Below are positions 7,148-15,334 of a stretch of 48,700 bases of DNA, piece after piece; the first letter of the stretch is position 1; the number at the start of each line of letters is the position of its first letter. Under the pieces are notes generated by a model. That model ran no database searches and had not been told where the DNA came from. It saw nothing but the letters and a program-made list of their open reading frames with translations. The position numbers were made by a program, and so were the translations under genes. Source of the stretch: Rubrivivax sp. (GTDB lineage: Bacteria; Pseudomonadota; Gammaproteobacteria; Burkholderiales; Burkholderiaceae_C); the NCBI GenBank assembly GCA_030653385.1, contig JAURZM010000052.1, positions 1-48,700 of the forward strand, written 5' to 3'.

Positions 7148-8101
7148 ATGCCAAGCGATCCCTGTCATGTCCTCGTCATTGCCACCGGCGGCACCATTGC
7201 CGGCACGGCCGCCAGTGCGCAGGACAACGTGGCCTACCGGTCGGCCGAACTCGGGGTGCAGGCCCTGGTTCACGCTGTGCCGGCACTGGCAGGTGTGCCG
7301 CTGCGCACGCTGCAGCTGGAGCAGGTCGACAGCAAGGACATGGGCCCCGCGCTGTGGCAGCAACTGGTGCAGACGCTGCACGCCGAATTGGCGCAGGACA
7401 GGGTGCGGGGTGTGGTCATCACACACGGCACCGACACGCTGGAAGAAACGGCCTACTTTCTGCACCGCGTGCTGGCGCCCGGCAAACCGGTGGTGCTGAC
7501 CGCGGCCATGCGGCCGGCCACTTCACTGCAGGCCGACGGGCCGCAGAACCTGCTGGACGCCGTCACCGTGGCGCAGACGCCGGGTGCGCAGGGCGTGCTG
7601 GTGGTGCTGGCCGGCCAGGTGCACGCCGCCGATGCGGTGCGCAAGGTCGACGCCTACCGGGTGGAGGCCTTCAGCAGCGGAGACGCCGGCTTGCTGGCGC
7701 GTGTGGAAGAAGGCCAGGTGCACGCGCTGCGCCCCTGGCCCCCCACCTCAGGCACGGACAGCACGGCGCTGACGGCCGCCGTGTTGACGCGCGACTGCGC
7801 CAGCTGGCCGCGTGTGGCCTGGATCACCAGCCATGCCGGCTTCGATGCGGCCTTGGTGGATGCCGCAGTGGACGCGGGCTTTCACGGGCTGCTGCTGGCC
7901 GGCACCGGCAACGGCACGCTGCACGCTCAACTGGAAGCCGCTGCGGGCCGCGCCCACCTGGCCGGCGTGGCGGTGCGCCTGAGCACCCGCTGTGTCAGCG
8001 GTCGTGTGGTGGGCCAGGCCCTGCGCGCGGTGCGGATAAGCACCGCCAACAGCGCGGCACAAGCGCGGGTGGCCTTGATGCTGGAGCTGCTGCTGCAGTG
8101 A
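7148..8101 (+). CDS. L-asparaginase (type I/II bacterial family)
   Basis: Asparaginases hydrolyse L-asparagine to aspartate and ammonia. The 317-residue protein has the first catalytic motif ATGGTIAG with nucleophile Thr16 and the second motif HGTDTLEET with Thr95-Asp96, plus the TAAMRP and DGPQNL motifs of the fold. No signal peptide is present, so a cytoplasmic enzyme is likely. The ATG at 7148 is preferred over the frame start at 7118 because homology begins at once and the upstream stretch is occupied by SOS box 2. It is divergent from lexA with 71 bases between starts, and the two tandem boxes fill that gap. Specificity for asparagine over glutamine cannot be settled by eye. Confidence 0.93.
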   Translation: MPSDPCHVLVIATGGTIAGTAASAQDNVAYRSAELGVQALVHAVPALAGVPLRTLQLEQVDSKDMGPALWQQLVQTLHAELAQDRVRGVVITHGTDTLEETAYFLHRVLAPGKPVVLTAAMRPATSLQADGPQNLLDAVTVAQTPGAQGVLVVLAGQVHAADAVRKVDAYRVEAFSSGDAGLLARVEEGQVHALRPWPPTSGTDSTALTAAVLTRDCASWPRVAWITSHAGFDAALVDAAVDAGFHGLLLAGTGNGTLHAQLEAAAGRAHLAGVAVRLSTRCVSGRVVGQALRAVRISTANSAAQARVALMLELLLQ

Positions 8102-8114
8102 GCAGCGGCTGCCT

Positions 8115-8549
8115 TCAGACCACCGTCAGCGTGACGTCGATGTTGCCGCGTGTGGCGTTGCTGTATGGGCAGACCTCGTGCGCCGTGGCCACCAGGGCTT
8201 CGGCGGCGGCCTTGTCCATGCCCGGCACGCTGATGGCCATGGCCACGCTGATGCCGAAGGCGCCGGGCTTGCCGGTCATGGGGCCGATGGACACCTCGGC
8301 CTTCACCGACACCTCGGCTGGCAGGCTGATCTTCTGGCGCGCCGCCACCGCCTTCATCGCACCGATGAAGCAGGCCGAATAGCCCGAAGCGAACAAGGCC
8401 TCGGGGTTGGCGCCGACACCACCCGGGCCACCCAGTTCCTTGGGCGTGACCAGCGTCAGCTTGATGGCGCCGTCGGAAGATTCGGTGGTGCCGGTGCGGC
8501 CGCCGGTGCTCGTGGCGTGGGCGGTGTAGACAGCTTTGTCGATGGCCAT
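8115..8549 (-). CDS. ohr: Organic hydroperoxide resistance protein Ohr
   Basis: Ohr is a thiol peroxidase that reduces fatty-acid and other organic hydroperoxides using lipoylated proteins. The 144-residue protein has the two redox cysteines in their family contexts, Cys60 in GYSACF and Cys127 in VCPYSNATRGN, and the repeated start KAVYTAHATSTGGR typical of Ohr rather than OsmC. It follows ohrR by 33 bases on the same strand, so the pair forms the standard regulated operon. The cytoplasmic enzyme has normal length. The neighbour asparaginase converges with a 13-base gap. Confidence 0.97.
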   Translation of the reverse strand: MAIDKAVYTAHATSTGGRTGTTESSDGAIKLTLVTPKELGGPGGVGANPEALFASGYSACFIGAMKAVAARQKISLPAEVSVKAEVSIGPMTGKPGAFGISVAMAISVPGMDKAAAEALVATAHEVCPYSNATRGNIDVTLTVV

Positions 8550-8582
8550 GGAAGTGCTCCTGAAAGTGGGGTGTGCAGGCCT

Positions 8583-9071
8583 TCAGGCCGCACGGGGGGT
8601 GGAACCGAGCAGCTGCAGGCGCAAGGCCTGCAGCCGCCTGGTCAGTGAATCGATTTCGGCCAGTTCGCAGCCAGTGGCGCCCGCCACGAGGCCGGGCACA
8701 CGCTGCGCGCGGGTTTTCAGCGCGCGGCCGCTGGTGCTCAGCTGCAGCAGCACACGGCGTTCGTCGGCGGTGTCGCGCAGCCGCTGCACCAGGCCGGCTG
8801 CTTCCAGGCGCTTGAGCAATGGCGTCAGCGTGCCGCTGTCCAGCGCCAGACGCTCGCCCACCTGGCTGACGGTCAGGCCGTCGTTTTCCCACAGCACCAG
8901 CAGCACCAGGTACTGCGGGTAAGTCAGACCCAGCGGGTCGAGCAGCGGCTTGTAGAGCTTGGTCATGGCCAGTGAGGCCGAATAGAGCGCAAAACACAGC
9001 TGGCGGTCCAGCGCCAGCCGGTTGGTGGCGGCAGGCGGGGTCGTGGGGTCGATGGGTGTCTGGCGTGGCAT
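8583..9071 (-). CDS. ohrR: OhrR, MarR-family organic-peroxide sensor
   Basis: OhrR represses ohr until a reactive cysteine is oxidised by organic peroxides. The 162-residue MarR-type protein has the sensing Cys26 in the characteristic LDRQLCFALY and a second cysteine at 135 (GATGCELAE), which fits the two-cysteine type. The winged helix spans about residues 60-110 (VSQVGERLALDSGTLTPLLK, then DERRVLLQLS). The ATG at 9071 places a strong operator 17-44 bases upstream; the longer frame to 9143 would translate that operator and is rejected. It is the first gene of ohrR-ohr. Confidence 0.95.
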   Translation of the reverse strand: MPRQTPIDPTTPPAATNRLALDRQLCFALYSASLAMTKLYKPLLDPLGLTYPQYLVLLVLWENDGLTVSQVGERLALDSGTLTPLLKRLEAAGLVQRLRDTADERRVLLQLSTSGRALKTRAQRVPGLVAGATGCELAEIDSLTRRLQALRLQLLGSTPRAA

Positions 9072-9087
9072 GGTTAGTAATGTAGTA

Positions 9088-9115
9088 CACAATTTAATTG
9101 TGCACAATTTAATAA
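9088..9115. promoter_or_regulatory. OhrR operator (repeated CACAATTTAAT)
   Basis: A near-perfect palindrome CACAATT-T-AATTGTG occupies 9088-9102. The block CACAATTTAAT repeats at 9103-9113, exactly 15 bases on. An overlapping perfect palindrome AATTGTGCACAATT covers 9096-9109. It is an AT-rich island in GC-rich DNA just upstream of ohrR, as expected for OhrR sites. Confidence 0.82.
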
Positions 9116-9198
9116 CCACGACAAGGTTTTCCCTGGGGGACACTTGCGTGGGTGAAGGGAAGGGGCCGCTGCCGCACAGACAGGCCGGCCCGGTGCGG

Positions 9199-11199
9199 TC
9201 AGGCCCCGGCCTGCATCGTTTCCAGCTCGGACTGCAACTCCAGCCAGCGCTCTTCCAGCAGTGCCACTTCGGCGGCGATGTGGTTGAGCCGGCGGCCGGT
9301 GTCGGCGATTTCTGACGCCGGGCGTTTGCCCGCAGCCAGCGCCTGTTCCAGCGCGGCCTTCTCGGCCGCCAGCTTTTCCATGCGCTGGTCGATCTGCTGC
9401 AGTTCCATGCGCAATGGCCGGGTCAGGTTGGCCAGCTGGGACCGGGCCTGCGCACCGTGTTTTCGCTCGTCGCGGGCCTGGCCCGATGCCTTGGCGACCG
9501 GTGCCGTGGCCTTGCCCTGCGCACCCTTGGCCGCCGCCACCGGCTTGGGCAATTCCACCGCGTCCACCACGGCGGCCTTGGGCGGTTCGGGCATGGGCTG
9601 GCCCTTGGCTGCGGCACGGCTCACGTCGAGCAGCCACTTCTGGTAATCGTCCAGGTCGCCGTCGAAAGGTTGCACCTGGCCGCGTGCCACCAGCCAGAAC
9701 TCGTCGCACACCTCGCGCAGCAAGGCGCGGTCGTGGCTGACCAGCATCACCGTGCCTTCGAACTCGTTCAGCGCCATCGACAGGGCTTCGCGCGTGGTCA
9801 GGTCCAGGTGGTTGGTGGGTTCGTCCATCAGCAGCAGGTTGGGGCGTTGCCACACCAGCATGGCCAGCACCAGGCGCGCCTTTTCGCCGCCGGACAACGA
9901 GCCCACGGCCTGCTGCACCATGTCGCCGGTGAACTTGAAGCGGCCCAGGAAGTCGCGCAGTTCCTGTTCTCGCCCGGCCGGGCCCACGTCACGCGCCAGC
10001 CGCACCATGTGCATCAGCGGGCCGTCGTCCAGGCTCAGCACGTCCAGTTCCTGCTGCGCGAAGTAGCCGATGACCAGGCCCTTGCCTTCGGTCATGTGGC
10101 CGGACAGCGGCTGCAGCGCCTTGGCGATGGTTTTCACCAAGGTGCTCTTGCCCTGGCCGTTGGCGCCCAGGATGCCGATGCGCTGGCCCGCCAGCACGCT
10201 GCGGCTGAAACCCTTGACGATGGCGTTGTCACCGTAACCACAGCTGAGACTGTCGAAGGACAACATCGGGTTGGGCAGGCTCTGCGGTTCGCGGAACTCG
10301 AACTCGAAGTCGCTGGCGGTCAGGATGGGCGCCAGCCTTTCCATGCGCGCCAGCGCCTTCACGCGGCTCTGCGCCTGCTTGGCCTTGCTGGCCTTGGCCT
10401 TGAAGCGGTCGATGAACTTCTGCAGGTGGGCGATGCGATCCTGCTGCTTGGAAAACGCTGCGGCGGCCAGGGTCATGCGCTCGGCGCGCATTTCTTCGAA
10501 GGCGCTGTAGTTGCCGCCATAACGCGTGAGTGTCTGCTCGTCCAGGTGCACGGTGACCCGTGTGATGGCGTCCAGGAATTCGCGGTCGTGGCTGATCACG
10601 ATCATCAGGCCGTCGAAGCGCTTGAGCCACGCTTCCAGCCACACCAGCGCGTCCAGGTCCAGGTGGTTGGTGGGCTCGTCCAGCAGCATCAGTTCGGCCG
10701 GGCACATCAACGCCCGCGCCAGCTGCAGCCTCATGCGCCAGCCACCCGAGAAGCTGTTGACGGGTGCGTCCAGTTCATGGCTCTTGAAGCCCAGGCCCAG
10801 CAGCAGCGCCTGCGCCCGGGCCGGTGCATCGAAGGCCCCGGCTTCGTCCAGCGACAGGTGGGCGTGGGCCATCGCGTTGCCGTCGCCGCTGGCTTCGGCG
10901 GCGGCCAGCTCTTCCTGCGCGGCCATCAGCGGCAGGTCGCCCTGCAGCACGAAGTCGGTGGCACCGTCTTCGGTCTCGGGCATCTCCTGCGCCACTTCGC
11001 CAACCCGCCAGCGCGGCGGAATCTCGACGTCGCCCGTGTCCGCGTGCAGCCGGTTCGTGAGCAGCGCAAACAGGCTGGACTTGCCGGCGCCGTTGCGGCC
11101 GATGAGGCCGACCTTTTCGCCAGGCTGCAGCGTGACGTTGGCGCCCTGCAGCACGACCTTGGTGCCGCGGCGCAGCGTGATGTTTCTGAGGGTGATCAA
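9199..11199 (-). CDS. ABC-F family ATPase (YheS/Uup-like)
   Basis: This 666-residue soluble protein has two ABC domains and no membrane segment, the ABC-F layout that acts on ribosomes. Walker A motifs are GRNGAGKSS (residues 35-43) and GANGQGKST. Signatures are NSFSGGWRMRLQLA and GSLSGGEKARLVLA. Both Walker B sites read LLDEPTNHLDL/LMDEPTNHLDL. Between them lies the long charged ABC-F linker (FIDRFKAKASKAKQAQSRVK). A C-terminal coiled coil is rich in Leu/Glu/Gln. The start is TTG at 11199, overlapping the prmB TGA (TTGA), which suggests translational coupling. It most resembles YheS. It ends the dap-pilU operon. An 8+8 inverted repeat (9181-9188/9206-9213) spans its stop. Confidence 0.93.
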   Translation of the reverse strand: MITLRNITLRRGTKVVLQGANVTLQPGEKVGLIGRNGAGKSSLFALLTNRLHADTGDVEIPPRWRVGEVAQEMPETEDGATDFVLQGDLPLMAAQEELAAAEASGDGNAMAHAHLSLDEAGAFDAPARAQALLLGLGFKSHELDAPVNSFSGGWRMRLQLARALMCPAELMLLDEPTNHLDLDALVWLEAWLKRFDGLMIVISHDREFLDAITRVTVHLDEQTLTRYGGNYSAFEEMRAERMTLAAAAFSKQQDRIAHLQKFIDRFKAKASKAKQAQSRVKALARMERLAPILTASDFEFEFREPQSLPNPMLSFDSLSCGYGDNAIVKGFSRSVLAGQRIGILGANGQGKSTLVKTIAKALQPLSGHMTEGKGLVIGYFAQQELDVLSLDDGPLMHMVRLARDVGPAGREQELRDFLGRFKFTGDMVQQAVGSLSGGEKARLVLAMLVWQRPNLLLMDEPTNHLDLTTREALSMALNEFEGTVMLVSHDRALLREVCDEFWLVARGQVQPFDGDLDDYQKWLLDVSRAAAKGQPMPEPPKAAVVDAVELPKPVAAAKGAQGKATAPVAKASGQARDERKHGAQARSQLANLTRPLRMELQQIDQRMEKLAAEKAALEQALAAGKRPASEIADTGRRLNHIAAEVALLEERWLELQSELETMQAGA

Positions 11200-12056
11200 G
11201 AGAGGTCTTTCGCCTCGATCAAGAGGACTTGGTCGTCGCCGGCACTGGTGGGCAGACCCACCACCGGCAGTCGCGGGAATGCCGCTTCGAAATGTTGTCG
11301 TTCGTGGCCCACTTCCAGCACCAGCACGCCGTGGTTGGACAGGTAGCCGCGCACGTCTTTCATCAGCCGGCGGATGAAGGCCATGCCGTCACGCCCGCCG
11401 TCCAGCGCCAGCGCGGGTTCGGCGCGGAATTCAGGCGGCAACGCGGCCATCGAGCGGCTGTTGACGTAGGGCGGGTTGCACAGGATCAGGTCGTAGCGGC
11501 CCGGCGCGGCTGCCAGGCCGTCGCCCTGCAGCAGCGTGATGCGGTCCTGCAGGCCGTGGCGCTGCACATTGCGCGCGGCCACCGCCAGCGCGTCGGCCGA
11601 CAGATCGGTGGCCTGCACAAACACGCTGGGCCAGGCCATCGCGGCCAGGATGGCCAGGCTGCCGTTGCCGGTGCACAGGTCCAGCACCCGGTGGGTGTGT
11701 TCGGACAGCCAGCTGTCCATCGTGCCTTCGACCAGCGGCTCGGCAATCAGCGAGCGCGGAACGATGACCCGCTCGTCCACGTAAAAAGGCACGCCTTGCA
11801 GCCACGCCTCGCCGGTGAGGTAGGCCGCCGGCTTGCGTGTGTCGATGCGCTGGCTGACGAGCGCCTGCGCCCGCTGCAAGTCGGCCAACGCCACGGCGTC
11901 TTGCGCACGTTCGTCCAGCTCACCCAGCGGCAAGTGCAGCGCCCACAACACCAGCCAGGCGGCTTCGTCGAAGGCGTTGTGGGTGCCGTGCCCAAACGCC
12001 ACGCCCGCGGCTTGCAGGCGTTCGGCCGAACGCTCGACGAGTTCGAGCACGTTCAT
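11196..12056 (-). CDS. prmB: Ribosomal protein L3 N5-glutamine methyltransferase
   Basis: PrmB methylates a glutamine of ribosomal protein L3 using S-adenosylmethionine. The 286-residue protein has the AdoMet-binding loop LDLCTGNGSLAI and the catalytic NPPYVNSRSM motif, which places it in the HemK/PrmC/PrmB class of glutamine methyltransferases. The N-terminal helical region (FGHGTHNAFDEAAWL) and the VPFYVDERVIVPRS segment favour PrmB over PrmC. The ATG at 12056 overlaps the dapE stop by four bases. It is coupled on both sides in the leftward operon, downstream of dapE and upstream of the ABC-F gene, a plausible ribosome-related pair. Confidence 0.95.
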   Translation of the reverse strand: MNVLELVERSAERLQAAGVAFGHGTHNAFDEAAWLVLWALHLPLGELDERAQDAVALADLQRAQALVSQRIDTRKPAAYLTGEAWLQGVPFYVDERVIVPRSLIAEPLVEGTMDSWLSEHTHRVLDLCTGNGSLAILAAMAWPSVFVQATDLSADALAVAARNVQRHGLQDRITLLQGDGLAAAPGRYDLILCNPPYVNSRSMAALPPEFRAEPALALDGGRDGMAFIRRLMKDVRGYLSNHGVLVLEVGHERQHFEAAFPRLPVVGLPTSAGDDQVLLIEAKDLS

Positions 12057-13198
12057 GACAGGAAGGTTTCCAGCGTGCGCCGGTAGGCGTTTTTCATCGG
12101 CTCGATGGCGGCCACCTCGACCCACTCGTCCAGCTTGTGCGCACTTTCGTTGCTGAAGCCGAACTCCATCACCTGACGGCAGATGCGCGCGATGAAGCGC
12201 CCGTCCGACGTGCCACCGGTGGTGCTGAGTTCGGGCTCGATGCCGAACTCGGCGCGTGCCGCGGCTGCCAGCGCGGCGTGCAGCGTGCCGGGTGGCGTGA
12301 GGAAAGGCTCGCCACCGAGTGTCCAGCTGATGCTGTGCTGCACGCCATGCCGGTTCAGCACCGCCACGAAGCGGTCCTTCAGCGAATCGGCTGTGCTTTC
12401 GGTGCTGAAGCGGAAGTTGCAGTCCACCACCAGTTCACCGGGAATGACGTTGCCCACGCCGGTGCCGGCGTGGATGTTGCTCACCTGCCAGCTGGTGGGC
12501 AGGAAAAAGGCATTGCCCGCGTCCCAGCGTGTGGTGGTCAGTTCGGCCAGCGCGGGCGCAAAGTCATGGATGGGGTTGCGCGCCAGCTGCGGGTAGGCGA
12601 TGTGGCCCTGGATGCCGTGCACCACGAGCCGCGCGCTCAGCGTGCCACGGCGGCCGTTCTTGACCATGTCGCCGACCCGGTCCACCGAGGTGGGCTCGCC
12701 GATGATGCAACCGTCGATCTTCACACCGCGCTGCTGCAACACCTGCACCGCGTGCAGCGTGCCGTGCAGCGAAGGGCCTTCTTCGTCGCTGGTGATCAGC
12801 AGTGCCACCGTGCCTGCATGTTGCGGCTCGGCACGCACGAATTCTTCGGCGGCCACGCACATGCAGGCCACCGCGGTTTTCATGTCGGCCGCGCCGCGCC
12901 CGTGCAGGCGGCCGTTGCGGTGCGTGGGCACGAAGGGGTCGCTGGTCCAGCGGTCCAGCGGGCCGGTGGGCACGACGTCGGTATGGCCGGCCAGAACCAG
13001 CAGGGGCCCGGGGCGGCCACCACGGTGCACCGCCCACAGGTTGCTGACACGGGCGTTGTCGGGGCCGGCCTCGAGCGATTCGCAGTTGAAGCCCACAGCC
13101 GACAGCCGTTGCGCCAGCAAGGCCTGGCAGCCTTCGTCGGCGGGTGTCAGCGAGCGACAGGCGATCAGCGTTTCGGTCAGACGCAGCGCTGCGGTCAT
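12053..13198 (-). CDS. dapE: Succinyl-diaminopimelate desuccinylase
   Basis: DapE removes succinate from N-succinyl-LL-diaminopimelate in lysine and peptidoglycan synthesis. The 381-residue M20-family enzyme shows the zinc ligands and catalytic residues in order: GHTDVVPTG, GAADMKTAVAC, SDEEGPS and, near the C-terminus, the TGGTSDGRF motif typical of DapE. The dimerisation domain lies between. The start at 13198 overlaps the pilU stop by four bases (ATGA); longer upstream frame is pilU reading. It is cytoplasmic, of normal length, and in one operon with dapC and dapD, so three succinylase-pathway genes are together. Confidence 0.97.
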   Translation of the reverse strand: MTAALRLTETLIACRSLTPADEGCQALLAQRLSAVGFNCESLEAGPDNARVSNLWAVHRGGRPGPLLVLAGHTDVVPTGPLDRWTSDPFVPTHRNGRLHGRGAADMKTAVACMCVAAEEFVRAEPQHAGTVALLITSDEEGPSLHGTLHAVQVLQQRGVKIDGCIIGEPTSVDRVGDMVKNGRRGTLSARLVVHGIQGHIAYPQLARNPIHDFAPALAELTTTRWDAGNAFFLPTSWQVSNIHAGTGVGNVIPGELVVDCNFRFSTESTADSLKDRFVAVLNRHGVQHSISWTLGGEPFLTPPGTLHAALAAAARAEFGIEPELSTTGGTSDGRFIARICRQVMEFGFSNESAHKLDEWVEVAAIEPMKNAYRRTLETFLS

Positions 13199-14382
13199 CG
13201 CTGTTTTGCCCACGGCGGCGCCGCCGCGCGTGTGTCTTCGGGCTTCACGTCGATCGCCAGCTCGGTGTAGGTGGCGCTTTCGGGTTCTTCCTTTTTCGGC
13301 GCAGCACGTGAGATGGGCGTCTGCTCGTTCTGCAGGCGCCACAACAGGTTGGTGGGTGAGTCGGCGTAGGACAGGCCCTCGTCGCGCGACACGATGCCTT
13401 CGTTGATGAGCCGTGCGATGTCCTGCTCGAAGGTCTGCGAGCCTTCGGCCAGCGACTTTTCCATCGCCTCTTTCACCGACGACAGGTCACCCTTCTCGAT
13501 CAGTTCAGAAATGAGTTTCGTGTTGAGCAGCACTTCCACCGCAGGCACGCGCCCGCCAGCGTTGGCACGCAGCAGCCGCTGCGACACCACGGCGCGCAGG
13601 CCGGCGCCCAGGTCGGACAACAGCGTGGGGCGTGCTTCGGGCGAGTAGAAGGACAGGATCCGCCCCATCGCGTGGTAGCTGTTGTTGGCGTGCAGCGTGC
13701 TCAGCACCAGGTGGCCCGACAGCGCGTAGGACAGCGCCGCGCTCATGGTTTCGCGGTCGCGGATTTCACCGATCAGGATGCAGTCGGGCGCCTGCCGCAG
13801 CGCGTTTTTCAGCGCGATCTGCAGGCTTTGGGTGTCGCGGCCCACTTCGCGCTGGTTGACGATGCTCTTTTTGTTGCTGAACAGGAACTCGATCGGGTCT
13901 TCGATGGTCAGGATGTGCCCGGTCATCTGCTGGTTGCGCCACTCGATCATCGACGCCAGCGTGGTGCTCTTGCCGGTGCCGGTGGCACCCACCATCAGGA
14001 TCAGGCCGCGTTTGTCGGTGATGATCTGGCTCATCAGCGGCGGCACGCCCAGCGAGTCGAGTGACGGGATGATGAACGGGATGCAGCGGAACACCGCCGC
14101 GATGCTGCCGCGCTGCTTGAAGGCGCTGAGACGGAAGCTGCCGACACGCGGGATGCTGATGCCAACGTTGAGCTCGCCGGTTTCCTCCAGCTCTTCCATC
14201 TGCTGCGGCGCCAGCAGTTCGGCCAGCAGCTGGCGCGTCTGGTTGGTGTTGAGCAGCTGGTCCGACAACTGCAGGATCTGGCCGTGGATCTTGATCAGGA
14301 TGGGCGTGTTGGCCGACATGTAGACGTCGGACGCGTTTTTTTCCGCCATCAGACGCAGAACGCGCTCAAGGTTGTTGGCCAT
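13195..14382 (-). CDS. pilU: PilT/PilU-family type IV pilus retraction ATPase
   Basis: PilT-like hexameric ATPases power retraction of type IVa pili at the inner membrane; PilU works with PilT. The 395-residue protein has the N-terminal PAS-like domain (ASDVYMSANTPILIKIHG), Walker A GATGTGKSTT, the Asp box TIEDPIEF, Walker B ILIGEIRDRETM and the His box LVLSTLHANNS. The extended C-terminal tail (AAPKKEEPE...) and the diverged sequence suit PilU better than PilT. No pilT neighbour or other pilus gene is in the window. It sits inside the dap operon, overlapping dapE by four bases, and begins 127 bases after dapD. Confidence 0.88.
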   Translation of the reverse strand: MANNLERVLRLMAEKNASDVYMSANTPILIKIHGQILQLSDQLLNTNQTRQLLAELLAPQQMEELEETGELNVGISIPRVGSFRLSAFKQRGSIAAVFRCIPFIIPSLDSLGVPPLMSQIITDKRGLILMVGATGTGKSTTLASMIEWRNQQMTGHILTIEDPIEFLFSNKKSIVNQREVGRDTQSLQIALKNALRQAPDCILIGEIRDRETMSAALSYALSGHLVLSTLHANNSYHAMGRILSFYSPEARPTLLSDLGAGLRAVVSQRLLRANAGGRVPAVEVLLNTKLISELIEKGDLSSVKEAMEKSLAEGSQTFEQDIARLINEGIVSRDEGLSYADSPTNLLWRLQNEQTPISRAAPKKEEPESATYTELAIDVKPEDTRAAAPPWAKQR

Positions 14383-14429
14383 GTCAGCTTCTTTCTTTGG
14401 GCAAATGCCTACAGCGTTGCGACCAAGTC

Positions 14430-14509
14430 CTGGCGCGGAACCGGCTTGGCCGGGCCGCTGCCAGGGCCCCCCCGGGGGGTGGCGACCAGAGGGAGCCTGG
14501 GGGCCACAT
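14430..14509. repeat. REP-like GC-rich palindromic element between dapD and pilU
   Basis: The gap between dapD and pilU holds a run of C followed by a run of G (around 14467-14479) and a trailing GGCGACCAGAGGGAGCCTGG. I recall similar intergenic palindromes as common in Burkholderiales genomes (recollection, not checked). It may act as an mRNA-stabilising or attenuating hairpin within the operon. Confidence 0.4.
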
Positions 14510-15334
14510 TCACGCCCGAAGCAGTTCGTTGATGCTGGTCTTCGCGCGTGTCTGCGCGTCGACCTTCTTGACGATCACCGCACAGTACAGGCTGTAGGTT
14601 CCGTCCGCACTGGGCAGGTTGCCCGACACCACCACGCTGCCGGCGGGGATGCGGCCATAACTCACGGTGCCGGTGGCGCGGTCGTAGATCTTGGTGCTCT
14701 GGCCGATGTACACGCCCATGCTGATGACGCTGTTTTCTTCGACGATGACACCTTCCACCACTTCGCTGCGGGCGCCGATGAAGCAGTTGTCTTCGATGAT
14801 CGTCGGGTTGCCCTGGATCGGTTCCAGCACGCCGCCGATGCCGACGCCGCCGCTCAGGTGCACGTTTTTGCCGATCTGCGCGCAGCTGCCCACGGTGGCC
14901 CAGGTATCGACCATGGTGTTTTCGTCGACGTAGGCGCCGATGTTCACGTAGCTGGGCATCAGCACCACACCCTTGGCCAGGTAGCTGCCCCGCCGGGCCA
15001 CGGCGGGTGGCACCACGCGCACGCCGCTGGCGCGCATCTGGGCTTCGTCCATGTGCGAGAACTTCGTCTTCACCTTGTCGAAGAAACCCAGGTCACCGGC
15101 GCGCATGATCTGGTTGTCGTTCAGACGAAAGCTCAGCAGCACGGCCTTCTTCACCCACTGGTTCACCAGCCAGTCGCCGACGCCACGCCTTTCGGCCACA
15201 CGCAGGCGGCCCGAGTTCAGGTCGGCAATGACCTGTTCCACGGCTTCGCGCACTTCAGGCGCGTTGACGGCCGAGATCTCGGCGCGGCTTTCCCAGGCCA
15301 GGTCGATGATGGATTGCAGTTGCGGCTGGCTCAT
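14510..15334 (-). CDS. dapD: Tetrahydrodipicolinate N-succinyltransferase
   Basis: DapD transfers succinyl from succinyl-CoA to tetrahydrodipicolinate, the entry to the succinylase DAP branch. The 274-residue protein has an N-terminal helical domain and a left-handed beta-helix of hexapeptide repeats (VNIGAYVDENTMVDTWATVG, GVGIGGVLEP, VVEGVIVEENSVISMGVYIG). The conserved FDKVKTKF and RVVPPAVARRGSY segments match DapD. The ATG at 15334 overlaps the dapC stop by four bases. A 127-base gap with a GC-rich palindrome follows before pilU, so expression of the downstream genes may be partly uncoupled. Confidence 0.97.
   Translation of the reverse strand: MSQPQLQSIIDLAWESRAEISAVNAPEVREAVEQVIADLNSGRLRVAERRGVGDWLVNQWVKKAVLLSFRLNDNQIMRAGDLGFFDKVKTKFSHMDEAQMRASGVRVVPPAVARRGSYLAKGVVLMPSYVNIGAYVDENTMVDTWATVGSCAQIGKNVHLSGGVGIGGVLEPIQGNPTIIEDNCFIGARSEVVEGVIVEENSVISMGVYIGQSTKIYDRATGTVSYGRIPAGSVVVSGNLPSADGTYSLYCAVIVKKVDAQTRAKTSINELLRA

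Noticed and set aside
9457..11346. 629-residue plus-strand frame opposite the ABC-F gene
   Set aside because: It is an antisense shadow with no recognisable domain.
11747..12000. Small minus-strand frame inside prmB as a separate gene
   Set aside because: It is out of frame with prmB, has no start context and no domain.
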